Below are positions 20,994 to 32,456 of a stretch of 64,000 bases of DNA, one piece after another. The notes under the pieces were generated by a model. The model did no database searches. It had not been told where the DNA came from and saw nothing but the letters and a program-made list of their open reading frames with translations. Location: NCBI GenBank assembly GCA_014529385.2, contig CM043949.1:147043850-147107849 (forward strand). The letters are read 5' to 3'. Both the position numbers and the translations under genes were made by a program. This DNA is from Adiantum capillus-veneris (lineage: Eukaryota; Streptophyta; Polypodiopsida; Polypodiales; Pteridaceae). The number at the start of each line of letters is the position of its first letter. Within the stretch, counting starts at the first letter, position 1.

Positions 20994-21857
20994 AGAGAGT
21001 AATCGTCCGCGATTATAGAATATCTGCAAAACAACTCAAGTTAGTTCAAAAATTTCCGAGGGTCATTCCGAGGGACAATCAGTTTGCTCTTTTTATTAAG
21101 GAGTTAGCTTCTCCTTTCTGCTCTTTTGATCAAGGAGTTAGCTTCTCCTTTCTCCAGATCGGAACTCTTGATATTCCGGCGTAGTCATCACACCCAGACC
21201 GCACTGATCTTCCACGGGTGTCTTGATGCACTAAAATTACATATCCAGGCAATCTCATCCAATTAGGAATATTCAGTGGTTGGCACATCACAATGCAACA
21301 CAAATGCTCATATATGCATGTTACAAGACATAGAAACATAAAGCCGCCGATGAACAATCCTCCCGCATAACCTAACAAGGTCCGGGCCGGGAGATATTCA
21401 ACGACTCCCTCATCACTCTTCCCGCATAACCTAAAAAGGTTCGGGCCGGGAGATATAGAGGCCTTTTACAACCAAACGCCCCCCAGACCACAGCCTGCGT
21501 CGTTTGGAGGTGCTGAGAGTAACCACTGCTCAGACTTCTTAATACTCCTCCCGCATAACCATCCAGGTCCGGGCCGAGAGTCACAACAACAATTATTTTA
21601 CAAGCATACAACCAAACGCTTCCCAAGCATCGGCTTGCGTCGTTCGGAGGTTCAAACAATACCAAAACAGTAATTCTCACTTCTCCACCCGGGAGTAAAA
21701 TCACCAATCATTGAAACCAGTATCAAACCAGAGTCAAACAATTCAAATCGGCACCAAAACAGGTTCAAAACAGATACTATCCATTTCAAACAAAGTTTCA
21801 AACAATACTTTCTTAAACAAAGTTCAAAAGTATCTAACTATAAAACAACTAAAGAGT
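20994..21857 (-). other. Non-coding interior of the nested element
   Basis: No recognised coding sequence lies between the protease fragment and the polypurine tract. The segment holds three loosely repeated units with ctcccgcataacc...ggtccgggccggg at about 21359, 21419 and 21547. Related caaccaaacgc...gcgtcgtttggagg pieces lie between them. Confidence 0.6.
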
Positions 21858-22310
21858 TCATTCAGGATTTTGTTCAGACAACCGAACTTTGAGGACGATT
21901 GGCTTGCCCTTCTGCATCACGGTGATGGTTCGGTTCCGGACTTGGAGAGTCGCATCATTCTTGTCATGCCAAGGCATGCCTAATAGAACGTCACAATTGC
22001 CCAACTTCATGATGTGGAAATCATTTTTTCCATGATAATCTTGAATAGTCACTGGAAGAGCACCAATGAGCGGTACTACTTTCTGAGTTTGCCCTGTGGC
22101 TAGCTCAGCTTCAATTTCTCCACCCTCTGCATCATAATCAAAGTGCATCTGCTTTAAGAATTCTGGATGGATGAAGTTCTCTGTAGCTCCGGGGTCAAAG
22201 AAAATAAGGGCTTTGAAACCATTGACTTTGCCATATGCTCGACACAATTCATTTGTACTCTGAAGGCGTATGCCATAAATATCAGGAACTAGTCCAATAG
22301 CGAGTCTAGC
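21858..22310 (-). pseudogene. Retropepsin-like protease fragment of the nested element
   Basis: Minus-strand translation gives a pepsin-type fold. FFDPGATENFIHPEFLKQ holds the active-site region, D-P-G-A-T in place of the usual D-S/T-G-A-T. The second half contains CDVLLGMPWHDKNDATL, the conserved 'vlLGmpWl...a.id' pattern of Ty3 protease. It overlaps the gag end in a different frame (upstream residues IRLQSTNELCRAYGKV). Nothing recognisable as reverse transcriptase follows. Confidence 0.75.
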
Positions 22311-22852
22311 TCTCTTAGCAAGAGGTGGCGCTGGGGTTCTGTTGACCGTTGGTGTGGGCGTCGGCTCCTCTGGTCTATCAGTGCGTTTTGGACAATTAGA
22401 ATAGAATGATTATGCCCTGTTTGAAAGCATCCAAAGTATCGGCCTTCTTGTAGTAAGGTGTCTCGTTGTTGAGGCGTCAAACAAGGCCTTTGCGGTTGAT
22501 TTTCACGAGACTCTCGAGAATTTGTTCGTTGTTGCCGAGAGTTGTGGTTAGTGGCCGGAGATTCTTCTGTGGTAAACTCTAGCTTTCCCTTCATCAGTTT
22601 GTAGCCAACCGCGGCATGGTCCATAAGTTCTTGCATTGTAGAGACTTGCTTGGATAGACAATATTCTTGCAATGGTGATGGTAGTCCAATGGTGTATCGC
22701 TCGCATTGGGCCTCCAAGGGAACAAATCTAAAGAAGGACACCAGAAGGTACATGTCGAGAAACCTTTGGTTATAATCGTCCATGGTTTCAGTGGCAAGCA
22801 TTTTCCAGTTGCCCCACTCTGCCAAAATCTGCACTTCAAACATAGAAGTCAT
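22289..22852 (-). CDS. gag of the nested LTR element
   Basis: From ATG 22852, 187 codons. The capsid-like region holds ETMDDYNQRFLDMYLLV, then YTIGLPSPLQEYCLSKQVST, as in Ty3 gag ('eY...F..l......e......f..GL...lr'). A degenerate zinc knuckle follows (CFQTGHNHSILI), which lacks the last Cys of CCHC. The start is about 10 bp inside the primer-binding site, unusually close, so some of the 5' gag may be missing. Confidence 0.72.
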   Translation of the reverse strand: MTSMFEVQILAEWGNWKMLATETMDDYNQRFLDMYLLVSFFRFVPLEAQCERYTIGLPSPLQEYCLSKQVSTMQELMDHAAVGYKLMKGKLEFTTEESPATNHNSRQQRTNSRESRENQPQRPCLTPQQRDTLLQEGRYFGCFQTGHNHSILIVQNALIDQRSRRPHQRSTEPQRHLLLRELDSLLD

Positions 22853-22875
22853 GTAACTACGTGCTCTGATACCAC

Positions 22876-23489
22876 TGTCACAAGGCGGGCACCACGTGCC
22901 AATAGAAAAGAACAGACTGAACAGACTTTTAGCACTTCAATAACAACTGAACTGAAAGAGAGAGAGACGACACGCGACACGGAGTGGCGGAATTCCACCC
23001 CAGAGAGTATTGGCCCCAAACCTTGGCGCCCCTTTCGGTATTTCTTTATATTGCACTAACTCAGTACAAGCCGGTACTCCAAACTCTGCACCTTCTCCAG
23101 GAAGCATGCCAGAGAATGAGCCCTAGCCTCATATTTAAAGGTCCGTGGCCTAAAAAGCAGTTACAGTAAAAAGCCTTTAAAACTCAAAAGCTTCTGGTTC
23201 AAAAGTAAAGCCAAAAAGCTGTCAACGCAATTTACGAAAATCCGTACAACCTACCACGTCATCATGTCAGCGCAAAACGCGAAAATCCGTACGGCCTGCC
23301 ACATCATCATGTTAGCACAATTTTCGGAATCTGTCTGCTATCCTTAAGGTTAGGGTTAGGGTTTTTGCAGTTTTAGGGTTAGGGTTTCCAAAATTAGGGT
23401 TTCTGGCAGAAATTAGGGTTTAGGCCCCTTGGCCACATCTGTAAGTTGACTCCATTCTTTAGGCTTTGACACGTCAGCAGTTTGTTACA
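22876..23489 (-). repeat. 5' LTR of the nested element
   Basis: Sense 5' end TGTAACAAACTGCTGACG at 23489, 3' end CCTTGTGACA at 22876, one base from the primer-binding site. It has fewer TTAGGG-like units (about 23346-23420) than its partner. Confidence 0.9.
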
Positions 23490-25280
23490 CTCTCCTTTCC
23501 CTTTTTATTTCTCAAGCGTGCCTTCTCAAAACGTAAGAGCACCCAATCATCCTCCTTCAATTTCAGGTCGCGACGATGGCGATCCGCTGTCTTTTTCTGT
23601 CGTTCTTGAGACTTCTGCAAAGTCTTGCGAACCTTGGCAAAAGCCGGATCTAAGTCTCGCGTATATTCATCCGCCTTAAAAATCTTATATGTCGTGCTTA
23701 GGAAGGGTGGAACCTTCGCAGCACCTTCAACAACCTCAAATGCCGCCTTCCCCGTCGAAGAGTGTATCGTGTTATTGTAGGCAAATTCCACCAAAGGTAG
23801 GTACTTTTCCCATTGAGTCTTCTGATCCGAGATATAAGACTACAATAAATCTAAAACCACTGAATTGGCAATCTCAGATTGCCCATCAATCTCCGGGTGG
23901 AACGATGACGAGAACTGCAACTGCGTGCCAATGTTCTCCCAAATTGCCTTCCAAAACAAACTCGTAAATCTAGGGTCTTTGTCGGAGACAATCGTCTCAG
24001 GCATGCCATGTAATCTGAAAATCTGGGCCACAAACAGTCTCGCTAAGTGATCCGGCTTGACTGATTTCTTCACTGGAATGAAATGAGCCTGTTTGCTAAA
24101 TCTGTCAATAACAACCCAGATACCATCGTGACCACTCTGTGTTCTTGGGAGATCAAAAATGAAATCCATTGCAATACTTTCCCAGGGATGGGTGGGTATG
24201 GGTAAAGGCTATAACAATCTCTGTGCTTTATGCCTCTTAAACTTGACCTTCTCGCATACTAAGCAACTACGCACAAACTCTTCCACATCCTTTTTGAGTC
24301 TCGGCCAAGAGAAGTATCTCTCTACCCCTTTCATGGTGGTAGCAATGCCGCGATGGCCCGTAAAAGGTGAAGAGTGGCATTTACTCATAACCTTTTCCCT
24401 CAACGGCTATGTAACGCACAACATGGTTTTTCTCATCAAGTAGCCTTCCCGAATGGAGTATCCCGCTACTGTCTCCCCATCCCGTATCCGTGTGAAAACG
24501 TCTGCAAAATCTGTATATGTGGCATACTGGTCGACCATATCCTCGAAAGCTCCTATGATGTATTGCCAGAACCAGCAGCTTCCGAGACAAAGCATCTGCC
24601 ACCACATTCTTCTGTCCCTGCACATGGACAATCTGGAAGTGAAACTGTGACAAGATGTTCGTCCACCGCATCTGCTTTTCCGAAAGCTGCTTCCTTGACA
24701 AGAAGTAGCACAAACTCTGATAGTCCGTAAACACGGTAAAATCCGCTCCGAGTAGGTAATGCCGCCACTGAGTAAGAGCATGGCTAACCGCCAAAAGCTC
24801 TTTCTCATAAATCTGTGCTGTCATCTCCGGCCTTGAGAACAATCGGCTCTCGTAAGCAATGACATGGCCTTCTTGCATTAAGACCGCACCTAGACTACGA
24901 CCACAAGCATCACAATATACTTCAAATCACTTCTGCAAGTCCGACAAAGTCAAAACGGGTCCCGTAGTCAATTTCTCTTTCAATGTCTGAAAAGCAGTCA
25001 CCTCTGTGGATCCCCACGAGAAAGGGACTCCTTTCTGTGTCAAGATATGCAAAGGGGAAGCAACCTCTGCAATATTTCGAATGAACCATCTGTATTACGA
25101 ACACAGTTCCAAGAAGCTTCTAGCTTCATGGACATTCTTCAAATCGGGCCAATCACGGATAGTCTCTATCTTGACCGGATCCATTTGCACTCCTGCTACT
25201 ACTGAGACAATGTGTCCCAAAAAGTGTATCTTTGGTAGGAAAAATTCACTTTTCTTTGCATTAGTCACTAACTTGTGATC
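23490..25280 (-). pseudogene. Chromovirus pol: RT end, RNase H and integrase (left copy, proximal part)
   Basis: On the minus strand, in order: an RT tail near 25280-24900 with at least one stop before FEVYCDACGRSLGAVLMQEG; RNase H (EKELLAVSHALTQWRHYLLG, VFTDYQSLCYF, VVADALSR); the integrase HHCC zinc domain (HSSPFTGHRG...CLVCEKVKF); and the integrase core with VVIDRFSKQAHF, IVSDKDPRFTS and DGQSEIAN for the D-D-E triad. It ends WVLLRFEKARLRNKKGKES at the insertion site; the reading resumes at 20301. Stops and frameshifts show it is inactive. Confidence 0.85.
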
Positions 25281-25284
25281 TCAT

Positions 25285-27480
25285 ACAGATCTATGGGAGA
25301 GAGCTTTTGGCGGTTATCCATGCTCTTACTCAGTGGCGGCATTACCTACTCGGAGCGGATTTTACTGTCTTTACAGACCATCAGAGTTTGCGCTACTTCT
25401 TGTCACAGAAGCAGCTTTCGGAAAAGCAGATGCGGTGGGTGAACATCTTGTCACAGTTCCACTTCCAGATTGTCCATGTGCAGGGACAGAAGAGTGTGGT
25501 GGCAGATGTTTTGTCTCGGAAACCGTTGGTTCTGGCTATTTCCGCGATACATCATAGGAGCTTCGAGGATATGGTCGAATCAGTATGCCACAAATACAGG
25601 TTTTGCAGATATTTTCACACAGATACGGGATGGGGAGACAGTAGCTGGATACTCCCTTCGGGAAGGCTACTTGATGAAAAAGACTATGTTGTGCATTACA
25701 CAGCCGTTGAGGAAAAAGGTTATGACTGATTGCCACTGTCCACCTTTTACGGGTCACCGCGGCATTGCTACCACCATGAAAGGGGTAGAGAGAGATTTCT
25801 TTTGGCGGAGACTGAAGAAGGATGTGGAAGAGTTTGTGCGCAATTGCTTGGTATGCCAGAAGGTCAAGTTTGACAGGCATAAGGCACAGGGATTGTTACA
25901 GCCTTTACCCATACCCACCCGCCCTTGGGAAAATATTGAAATGGATTTCATTTTTTTTTATCTCCCGCGAATACAGAATGATCACGATGATTTTCCGATT
26001 ACATGGCATGTCTGAGACGATTGTCTCCGACAAAGACCCCAGATTTATGAGTTTGTTTTGGAAGGCAATTTGGGAGAACATTGGCACGCGGTTGCGGTTC
26101 TCGTCATTGTTTTACTTGCAGACTGACTCGCAATCTGAGATTGCCAATTCAGTGATTTTAGATTTATTGAAGTCTTGTATCTCGCATCAGAAGACTCAAT
26201 GGGAAAAGAACTTACCTTTGGTGGAATTTGCCTACAATAACACGATACACTCTTCGACGGGGAAGATGCCATGTGAGATTGTTGAAACTGCTGCGAAGGT
26301 TCCATCCTTCCTGAGCACGAAAGATTAGAAATTTGAAGCGGATGAATATTCGCGAGATTTGGATACGGCTTTTGCCAAGGTTCGCGAGACTTTGCAGGAG
26401 TCTCAAGAACAACAGAAAAAGGCAGCGGATCGCCATCGTCGCGACTGGAAACTGAAGGAGGATGATTGGGTGCTCTTACTTTTGAGAAGGCACGCCTAAG
26501 AAAGAAAAAGGGAAAGGAGAGGCTTTTTCCAAAGCTTAGTATGTGTTACTACGAACCTTTCCAGATTACTGAAAAGATAAATGAAGTCTCCTTCCGATTG
26601 AAACCGCCAGATACTTGGAGGATTCACAATGCATTGCATGTGAGTCTCTTGAACCCTGTTAAGGGTGATGTGCCTGATGATGGGGAGCCTGATGAGCAAC
26701 CCAAAGGGGAAGAAAACGAGGAGATCCTTGTTCCTGAATAGATTTTGGCACATAATGATACGAAGAATAAGGGTAAAGTTCGAAGGCGGTTCTTGGTTAA
26801 GTTCAAGAACTTTCCTGCATTTGATGCGAAGTGGATGGAGGAGGAGGATCTAGCAAATACTCCTCGGATTGTGAAACTTTACCTCGATGTTTTGGTTTAG
26901 CATAGTCTACTCCAAACGGAACCCAGAACTCAGCTTGGCCGAAGATCTGGTGCAGTGGGATGCACAAGAGGGGAGTTACTCCACTCCTTTGTCAACAGAT
27001 GCCTCGATTTTGATACTAAAGTCACTGATGTCTCTTTGAGCTTCAGGGATACTGAGAGCTGACAGTATTCTGCTAGATGACTTTATGAAATGGAATTCCT
27101 GTTTATGATACTGATTTGTTCTTGACTTCTTGTGAGTGCAGGAACTGATAGCCGAAATGACTGCAGCATTTTGGTCTGATTGATCTCGAATAGACATGGT
27201 TGCAATAGGGGTTAGTCAATCGGACATCGATGAGGTCTCGATTGGACCTAGATGTGATTGCTAGCTACATTGCCGATAAATCATGGTCTAAGATCCGAAT
27301 GAATGTTGAATGTCATGTGATGTCCTGTGATGTCCGGTGATGTCGTGTGATGTGACTGTCGATTTTGTACATGTGCTAGATGTGTGTTCCTAGTACGTAG
27401 GTACTAACAGTCAGTGTCTGCTAAGACGGTTTATGGCTTTTGTCGGTTTTGCAGGCGTAATCGCGGTCGATTACAATGCT
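25285..27480 (+). pseudogene. Chromovirus pol, right copy in inverted orientation (RNase H-integrase-chromodomain)
   Basis: On the plus strand the copy begins inside RNase H (RELLAVIHALTQWRHYLLGA) and continues with VFTDHQSLRYFLSQKQ and the integrase zinc domain (CPPFTGHRGIATTMKG, CLVCQKVKFDRH). The core is broken: the first Asp segment is replaced by a deletion around 25960-26010, while IVSDKDPRFMS and the SEIAN region are kept. The C-terminal region is uninterrupted by the 3.2 kb element ([20 protein letters not shown]), and a chromodomain follows near 26760-26870. The region after it, to 27480, is non-coding and ends at a polypurine tract. Confidence 0.85.
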
Positions 27481-27495
27481 TTCAAGAGGGGGGTA
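27481..27495 (+). promoter_or_regulatory. Polypurine tract of the right chromovirus copy
   Basis: ttcaagaggggggta directly precedes the LTR start at 27496. The nested element has the related tract ttcaagaaggggaga. Confidence 0.8.
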
Positions 27496-28059
27496 TGTCA
27501 CAAAGTGATGACGTGGCCGACAGCAGAAACCCTAATTTCTGCTAGAAACCCTAAAATTCTTGCAAACCCTAATTTTTGCCAAAAACCCTAAATTCCGGAA
27601 ATCGCGGAGGCAGATTATTAAAAAAATCTATATATATATATATATATTTTTTTGGAAAATGATGAGCGACACGAATTTTGCTTTTGCTTTTTTTTTTTTA
27701 AAAAAAAAAGAGAAAAGACTCTCTAAGAGAGTGAGAACTGATGCTTTTGATTTTAAAAGCTTTTAGGGCTCTGCTTTTGGGCATCCCTTGTAACCTTTAA
27801 ATTAGTGGTGAGGGCCTCACTTCTCAGAGCATCTGGACGCAGAGTCTGAGAGTGAAACCCTAACCGCTCTCTTGTACTTTGATGATTGATTAATACAAAA
27901 AGAAATACCGAAAGGGGCGCCAGTCTTTGGGGCCAATATCTCTAGGCACGGAACTCCGCCGGGCCAGTGCAAATCTATTGTGATCTGTGAATTGTTTTGA
28001 AGTGGTTATTTGGTGCTGTCGCGGTTGATTCTTGACTTGGAGTGTCCAAGTCCGTTACA
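27496..28059 (+). repeat. 3' LTR of the right chromovirus copy
   Basis: Starts TGTCACAAAGTGATGACGTGG and ends GTCCGTTACA. The first third contains interspersed AAACCCTAA telomere-like units (27529-27595). An AT-rich run and a TTTAAA motif follow. The LTR ends directly against LINE-like sequence at 28060. Confidence 0.85.
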
Positions 28060-28683
28060 CTGTATGAGACTCGATGACAGAAATTTGCTTTTTTTTGTCT
28101 TTTGCGACGCACATCCCATTTCCCATGCAATGCGGGGGATTCGAGTAGTAGGTATCGCTTGGACCTTCATGATATACGTGTACATTTTTTGCAATGCTTT
28201 CATTTCTAGTGGTCTCTTGCCTGTCTCCAAGAGTAGCACGGAGTATGGTGTCGTCTTTTTGACCCCCATGTGTCGACATAGAAATTTTTTCTGAATTTTT
28301 TCAATTTCATTCCATGTGTGGGCTGAAATGCTTGCTCCCCATATTTCCACTCCGTAGAGGATGGCTTGCACTACGCATGTCTCAAAAATGGTCGCTTTTA
28401 TCTCCCATCTTTTTATGCTCCTTTGTGTGCACATGTTTTCAAATTGATAGTACTTGGCATGGTCAATGTCAATTCTATTATGTGCGCATTGTCCCCAAGC
28501 ATAGTTGCACGGGATGTCAATCCCCAAGTACTTGAAACTGTCGACTTTCTCAATTTGTTTCCCTTGATACATGAGGGGGGCGTGGATATCCATCTTACGA
28601 GTCTTTACAATCATGAACTTTGTTTTATCTACATTGATTGATAGACCCACATTTTCACAAAAAGCATGTAACGCATTGACCAA
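28060..28683 (-). pseudogene. LINE (non-LTR) reverse transcriptase fragment
   Basis: The minus-strand frame gives LSINVDKTKFMIVKTRKM, then VDSFKYLGIDI, the palm/thumb pattern of LINE RTs ('K.e.m......f.YLG..i'). A C-terminal region follows with ILYGVEIWGASI and NEIEKIQKKFLCRHMGV, as in plant LINEs. Catalytic motifs upstream are absent, so only the 3' end of RT is present. A chromovirus LTR cuts it at 28059. Confidence 0.78.
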
Positions 28684-29800
28684 TTTCAGAGAGAGAGCGA
28701 GAGAGAGAGAGAGAGAAACGCTATGAGTGGTGAAGAGGGGGCGATCAGCCCCCCATGACTACCATAAGCAAAAGATCCTCAATACAATCAGTATGATGGA
28801 AATGGGTACCCCCCCGGCCCTATAAATAGATGCCCAAGGGGAGGTAGTGCAAGGCTTGATAAAAATCCCCACGACCCAATAGAAAAATGATATATGGAAA
28901 TATATGAGGGCGCCCGGACAAAGGTGGGCGGCTGGACCAGGAGCAACCTAGACTACGGGTGGCCAGCCAGGAGACATACTAGCCGTACATGTATGCCCTA
29001 GACCTGTGAAGCAGCAGAGTGGTGTAAATCTAACACTTGCATGTGCCTCCCTAGCCCGCTTCTCCCGCTAGTAGTGTATCATATCACCCCTATTCAGGAG
29101 TGGAGTGGCCTCTCAAGCTGGACCATCACGGCCCCATGAGCTCGAGTGGTTTTGTGCACGTTGCCATGTCCATGTTATCGGGCACGAAGTAGCTCTGATA
29201 CCAATGTACTATGTAGTTCTCCCCAAGGATCCATCCTGCACATATGACATGACACACGCCAAACATGAACATTAAACATCAGAAGGGATAGACGTCCGAC
29301 TCACTTGAGACCTCCTAGCCATAGCGCCTACCTAATTGGCTCGTCCCCGAGCCTGAAAGCCTGTAGCTACTCCGGCCTAGTGCCTCACCTCAACCATTAG
29401 CATCCCATACCACCAGCCCACACCTAGCTTGGGTGTATGGGAAAGCACTACCAAGGGTCTATAGTCCACAAGATAGCTCACAAATGAGCCTAGGATCCTA
29501 TTTATAGGATTCCTTTTCTGCCCTTCCTAATCTCCCTGCAACTAAGATTGTGTCCACAAACGTGACACAGGGCCAATTCACACTGCTTAGGCACCCAACC
29601 TAATCTCAAGGGACGTAGCAACTACTTGCATAAAATGCATCTACGCACAAAGAACGCCCAGCCACTAGCCGCCAGCTTTTGACGCTAATATAACCTTACG
29701 TGGGCAATGTTATTCAAAACACAAGAGGGTTGTGCATACAAAACCCAGAATTTAAGAGCTGCGATGACGCAAGCAGGTTGCAATCTAGGTTTAAATGATA
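28684..29800 (-). repeat. Minus-strand LTR region with primer-binding site
   Basis: A GA run lies at 28690-28716. agctctgatacca at about 29193-29205 is the reverse complement of the tRNA-iMet primer-binding site, so an LTR ending TACA in sense orientation lies to its right (from about 29207). Its outer end was not found and no second copy is in the window. A TATA-like cctataaataga at about 28820 reads on the plus strand. No coding sequence is recognised. Confidence 0.45.
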
Positions 29801-29947
29801 ATTAGGGCATGTCATGGGCGTGTGCTGCCTTCTCTACCGCAACCCCTTCCTCTTTGCCATTGCCAAGTTCTCTCATTGAAACTGTCTGATACCATGTCAG
29901 AATAGTACAATGAGGAAGCATAGATGCAAGACACTCGAGGTCGCAAA

Positions 29948-29959
29948 CATGTGTGTGTA

Positions 29960-30031
<72 letters not shown>
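29948..30031. repeat. Compound (GT)n(GA)n microsatellite
   Basis: A GT run (from about 29951) passes directly into a GA run of about 48 bp that ends at 30030, about 35 bp upstream of the target-site duplication of the next element. Confidence 0.92.
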
Positions 30032-30068
30032 GAGCCAAGTGTGAGATTGCTCATATTAACTTTGACCA

Positions 30069-31229
30069 TGTCACGTGACACATCCAACCCTATGTGTCCG
30101 TGGACAAGCTACAGCATGATCAGGGTTCAATCAATCCAGTCAGTCTAGTTTAGGAGTGATCTAGCACTTATTGTGAGTCTGTTCGCAGACCGTGCATGCC
30201 CAGACACTTAGTGTAGATGCATATCCTCTGGTTACACACAGCATGATCATAAGCATTCCCATTAGAATCCATCAGAATCAGTTAGGGGAATTTTCCAGTG
30301 CATTTAGCCTATTTTACCTATTTTTGACATTTTTCACTTATTATTTTTTTGTGACTTTTGTTGGAAAGTAGGTAGGGCAAATTGACTAAGTTTGTATATA
30401 AGCAAACCTAGACTAGCACTAATTGGAAGAAGAGGCAACAGGAGCACCTTGCTCAACAGGCAACTTCTCAGCAAAACCCATTAGAAGGCCTAGCGTTTTG
30501 CAGATTGCAGGACCTAGCGTTTTTCCCATCAAGATCAGCCAATGATTTGCTTTACAGATTCCGCCGACAGCAAGACCACAAGCCTAGCGTTTTGATCCCA
30601 GATCTTCACCGCCAGAAGCTTCAGCACCTAGCGGTTTTGGAGACCCAGCACCTAATGTTTTTGACAGTTTTCAGCATGGCGTTTTCAGCATTGAAGCACC
30701 TGCAAATTCAGCCCTAAGAGAGCAGCAGATTCAGCCCGGAAAGACCAGCAGTTTCAGCCCTTAAGAACCTCAGTTTTCAGCCCTAAAACCTGCAGATTTT
30801 CAGCGATAAAGACCTACAGAAACAGCCCCAAAATCAGCGTTTTTGGACAGCAGATACTCACTTGCAAATTTCAGCCCTTAGGTCGGTGTCGCCATCCCCG
30901 TCGTCATCGTCAACATAGCTTAGACTTGCATCAGTCTCATGCATACAATTTGTACCAGTTTGTGCAATCATAAGTAGACCACTCTTGCCGACGAGAGTGG
31001 GGCCTTCGGAGGAGGGTTTTACGTCTCTGGTGTCGTATCTCTCTTCTCTCTCTATCTCTCAGTCTCATACACTTGCACGCACAGTGTCTATTCACTTTGT
31101 TTGTGATCATAGCATTCTCTCATTAAGAACGGAAGGCTCTCCCTTCCATAAGAACAAAAGGAACCTTGAGCACAATTCGGAGCACTCATCTTGAGCAAAG
31201 CGTAAACATTCATTCCGTTGCACCTTACA
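30069..31229 (+). repeat. 5' LTR of the non-autonomous element
   Basis: TGTCACGTGACACATCC...ACCTTACA. It contains many copies of a short 'ctagcgttttgcag/ttcagccc' motif between about 30490 and 30880, an internal low-complexity repeat also seen in the other LTRs of this family. Confidence 0.92.
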
Positions 31230-31682
31230 TTGGTATCAGAGCTTTGGCAGTGTTCTGTATCACTCAAGGGAAGAACCACAAGAACCACATAATTTTTTTT
31301 TCTCGTTGAGGTTGCACGAATCCAAGTTCGCTTGGGTGTGTCGATTCCTAATCGTGTTTTTGAAGAGTGACAAGAATCCCAAGAAAGAAGGGCTTGTCCA
31401 GCCTCCCCTTGTTCCTCTTTTCACTCATTGAGAGCGGACCGTGCACTTAGCGGCCGGCCAATCGGCGTGAGGTGGGAAAAAGCAACCTTGGTGTGAGCGC
31501 AAGGCCGTCAAGGGGTGCACCCGCAGAAAAGAGCATAACTCGAGTGAAGAGAAGATCCTTCTCTAACACAGATTGCAAGCGAAAGAAGAACCTCAAGAAC
31601 CCAAGAACCTAAAGACTCCCAAGAACCCAAGTTCCTCGTGAACTTAAGAACCCAAGACCACAAGAACCCACGACTTCAGTGG

Positions 31683-32456
31683 ATGGTCATCACTCGAAGC
31701 GGAATGGATACTTCGCTTGGAGGTGATGAGCATGAGAGAGGCGAAGAAGAATTTTCTCCACGAGGAGGTTTTTCCGACCCTCCCCCTTCCCCATCTACAC
31801 CAAGAATTGCACTAACTCCTATGGAGGAGTTGGAGCAATTGTTTATGGAAAGACAGTTAGAACGCGAAGAAAGAAAAGCAAAAAGAGAAGCAGAAAGAAA
31901 GTCCTACGAAGAACAAAGGGCATCCATAGCTCGTGAATACAAAGAAGGAATGGCAGCCATAGAGCGTGAGCACGAGCAAGCACGCTTGGAAGCCAAAGAA
32001 AGACAAGCAAAATTTGATCGCAAGAATAACGAACGACAAGCAGAATATGATCGCGAGAACACAGCAAGACAAGAGAAGGGTGACCAACACATGAAAGAGT
32101 TGTGGCGATTTTTTTCTCAAGTGCAGGCGTACTTTGCACAGAATCAAGAAAAGGAGCCTCTCTCACTCCTTTCTTCTCCCAAGCATGACACACAGGATTT
32201 GCATGATGATACGCATGATGATTTGAATGATAATGATGAGCATGATGATTTGGATGACACTGACAAGCATGATGATTTGCATGATCAAGATGTGATTTCT
32301 CACAAGCATGATGAGTTACATGAAGATGATGTGATTGTTCACAAGGATGATGTGTTAGTTGATACTTTCTTTAGTGAAGCTAACCTCATTGCAGATTCGA
32401 TCAATCACGAAGGATCGATCTTGGCTCTCGAGCCTAGGTCCACAGAACCCCTTTAG
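31683..32456 (+). CDS. Element-encoded coiled-coil protein (gag-like), ends at an amber codon
   Basis: From ATG 31683 the frame starts MVITRSGMDTSLGGDEHERG, a gag-like N-terminus ('TRSG'). A proline-rich stretch is followed by a long Glu/Arg/Lys/Gln segment (LEQLFMERQLEREERKAKRE and on) that should form a coiled coil of about 110 residues. A region of Asp/His repeats comes next (HDDLNDNDEHDDLDDTDKHD). The frame stops at TAG 32454-32456 within a duplicated motif: LEPRSTEP before the stop, LEPRSKEP after it. Downstream the same frame stays open for over 250 codons. I infer a structural, multimerising role; no enzyme motif is visible. Confidence 0.7.
   Translation: MVITRSGMDTSLGGDEHERGEEEFSPRGGFSDPPPSPSTPRIALTPMEELEQLFMERQLEREERKAKREAERKSYEEQRASIAREYKEGMAAIEREHEQARLEAKERQAKFDRKNNERQAEYDRENTARQEKGDQHMKELWRFFSQVQAYFAQNQEKEPLSLLSSPKHDTQDLHDDTHDDLNDNDEHDDLDDTDKHDDLHDQDVISHKHDELHEDDVIVHKDDVLVDTFFSEANLIADSINHEGSILALEPRSTEPL

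Larger units (their letters stand above)
20307..23489 (-). mobile_element. Nested 3.2 kb LTR retrotransposon (gag-protease only), TSD CTCTC
   Basis: The element sits on the minus strand. Its 5' LTR is 23489-22876 and its 3' LTR 20978-20307; both begin TGTAACA and end TTGTGACA in sense orientation. The primer-binding site is at 22874-22863 and the polypurine tract ttcaagaaggggaga at 20993-20979. The 5-bp repeat CTCTC flanks it at 20302-20306 and 23490-23494. It carries a gag frame and a protease fragment but no reverse transcriptase or integrase, so it depends on enzymes from elsewhere. It interrupts the integrase C-terminal region of the chromovirus left copy. The 3' LTR is about 58 bp longer than the 5' LTR because of extra telomere-like units. 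Confidence 0.92.

Noticed and set aside
23482-24730. Plus-strand ORFs at 23.5-24.7 kb
   Set aside because: Antisense shadows of the minus-strand chromovirus RNase H and integrase.
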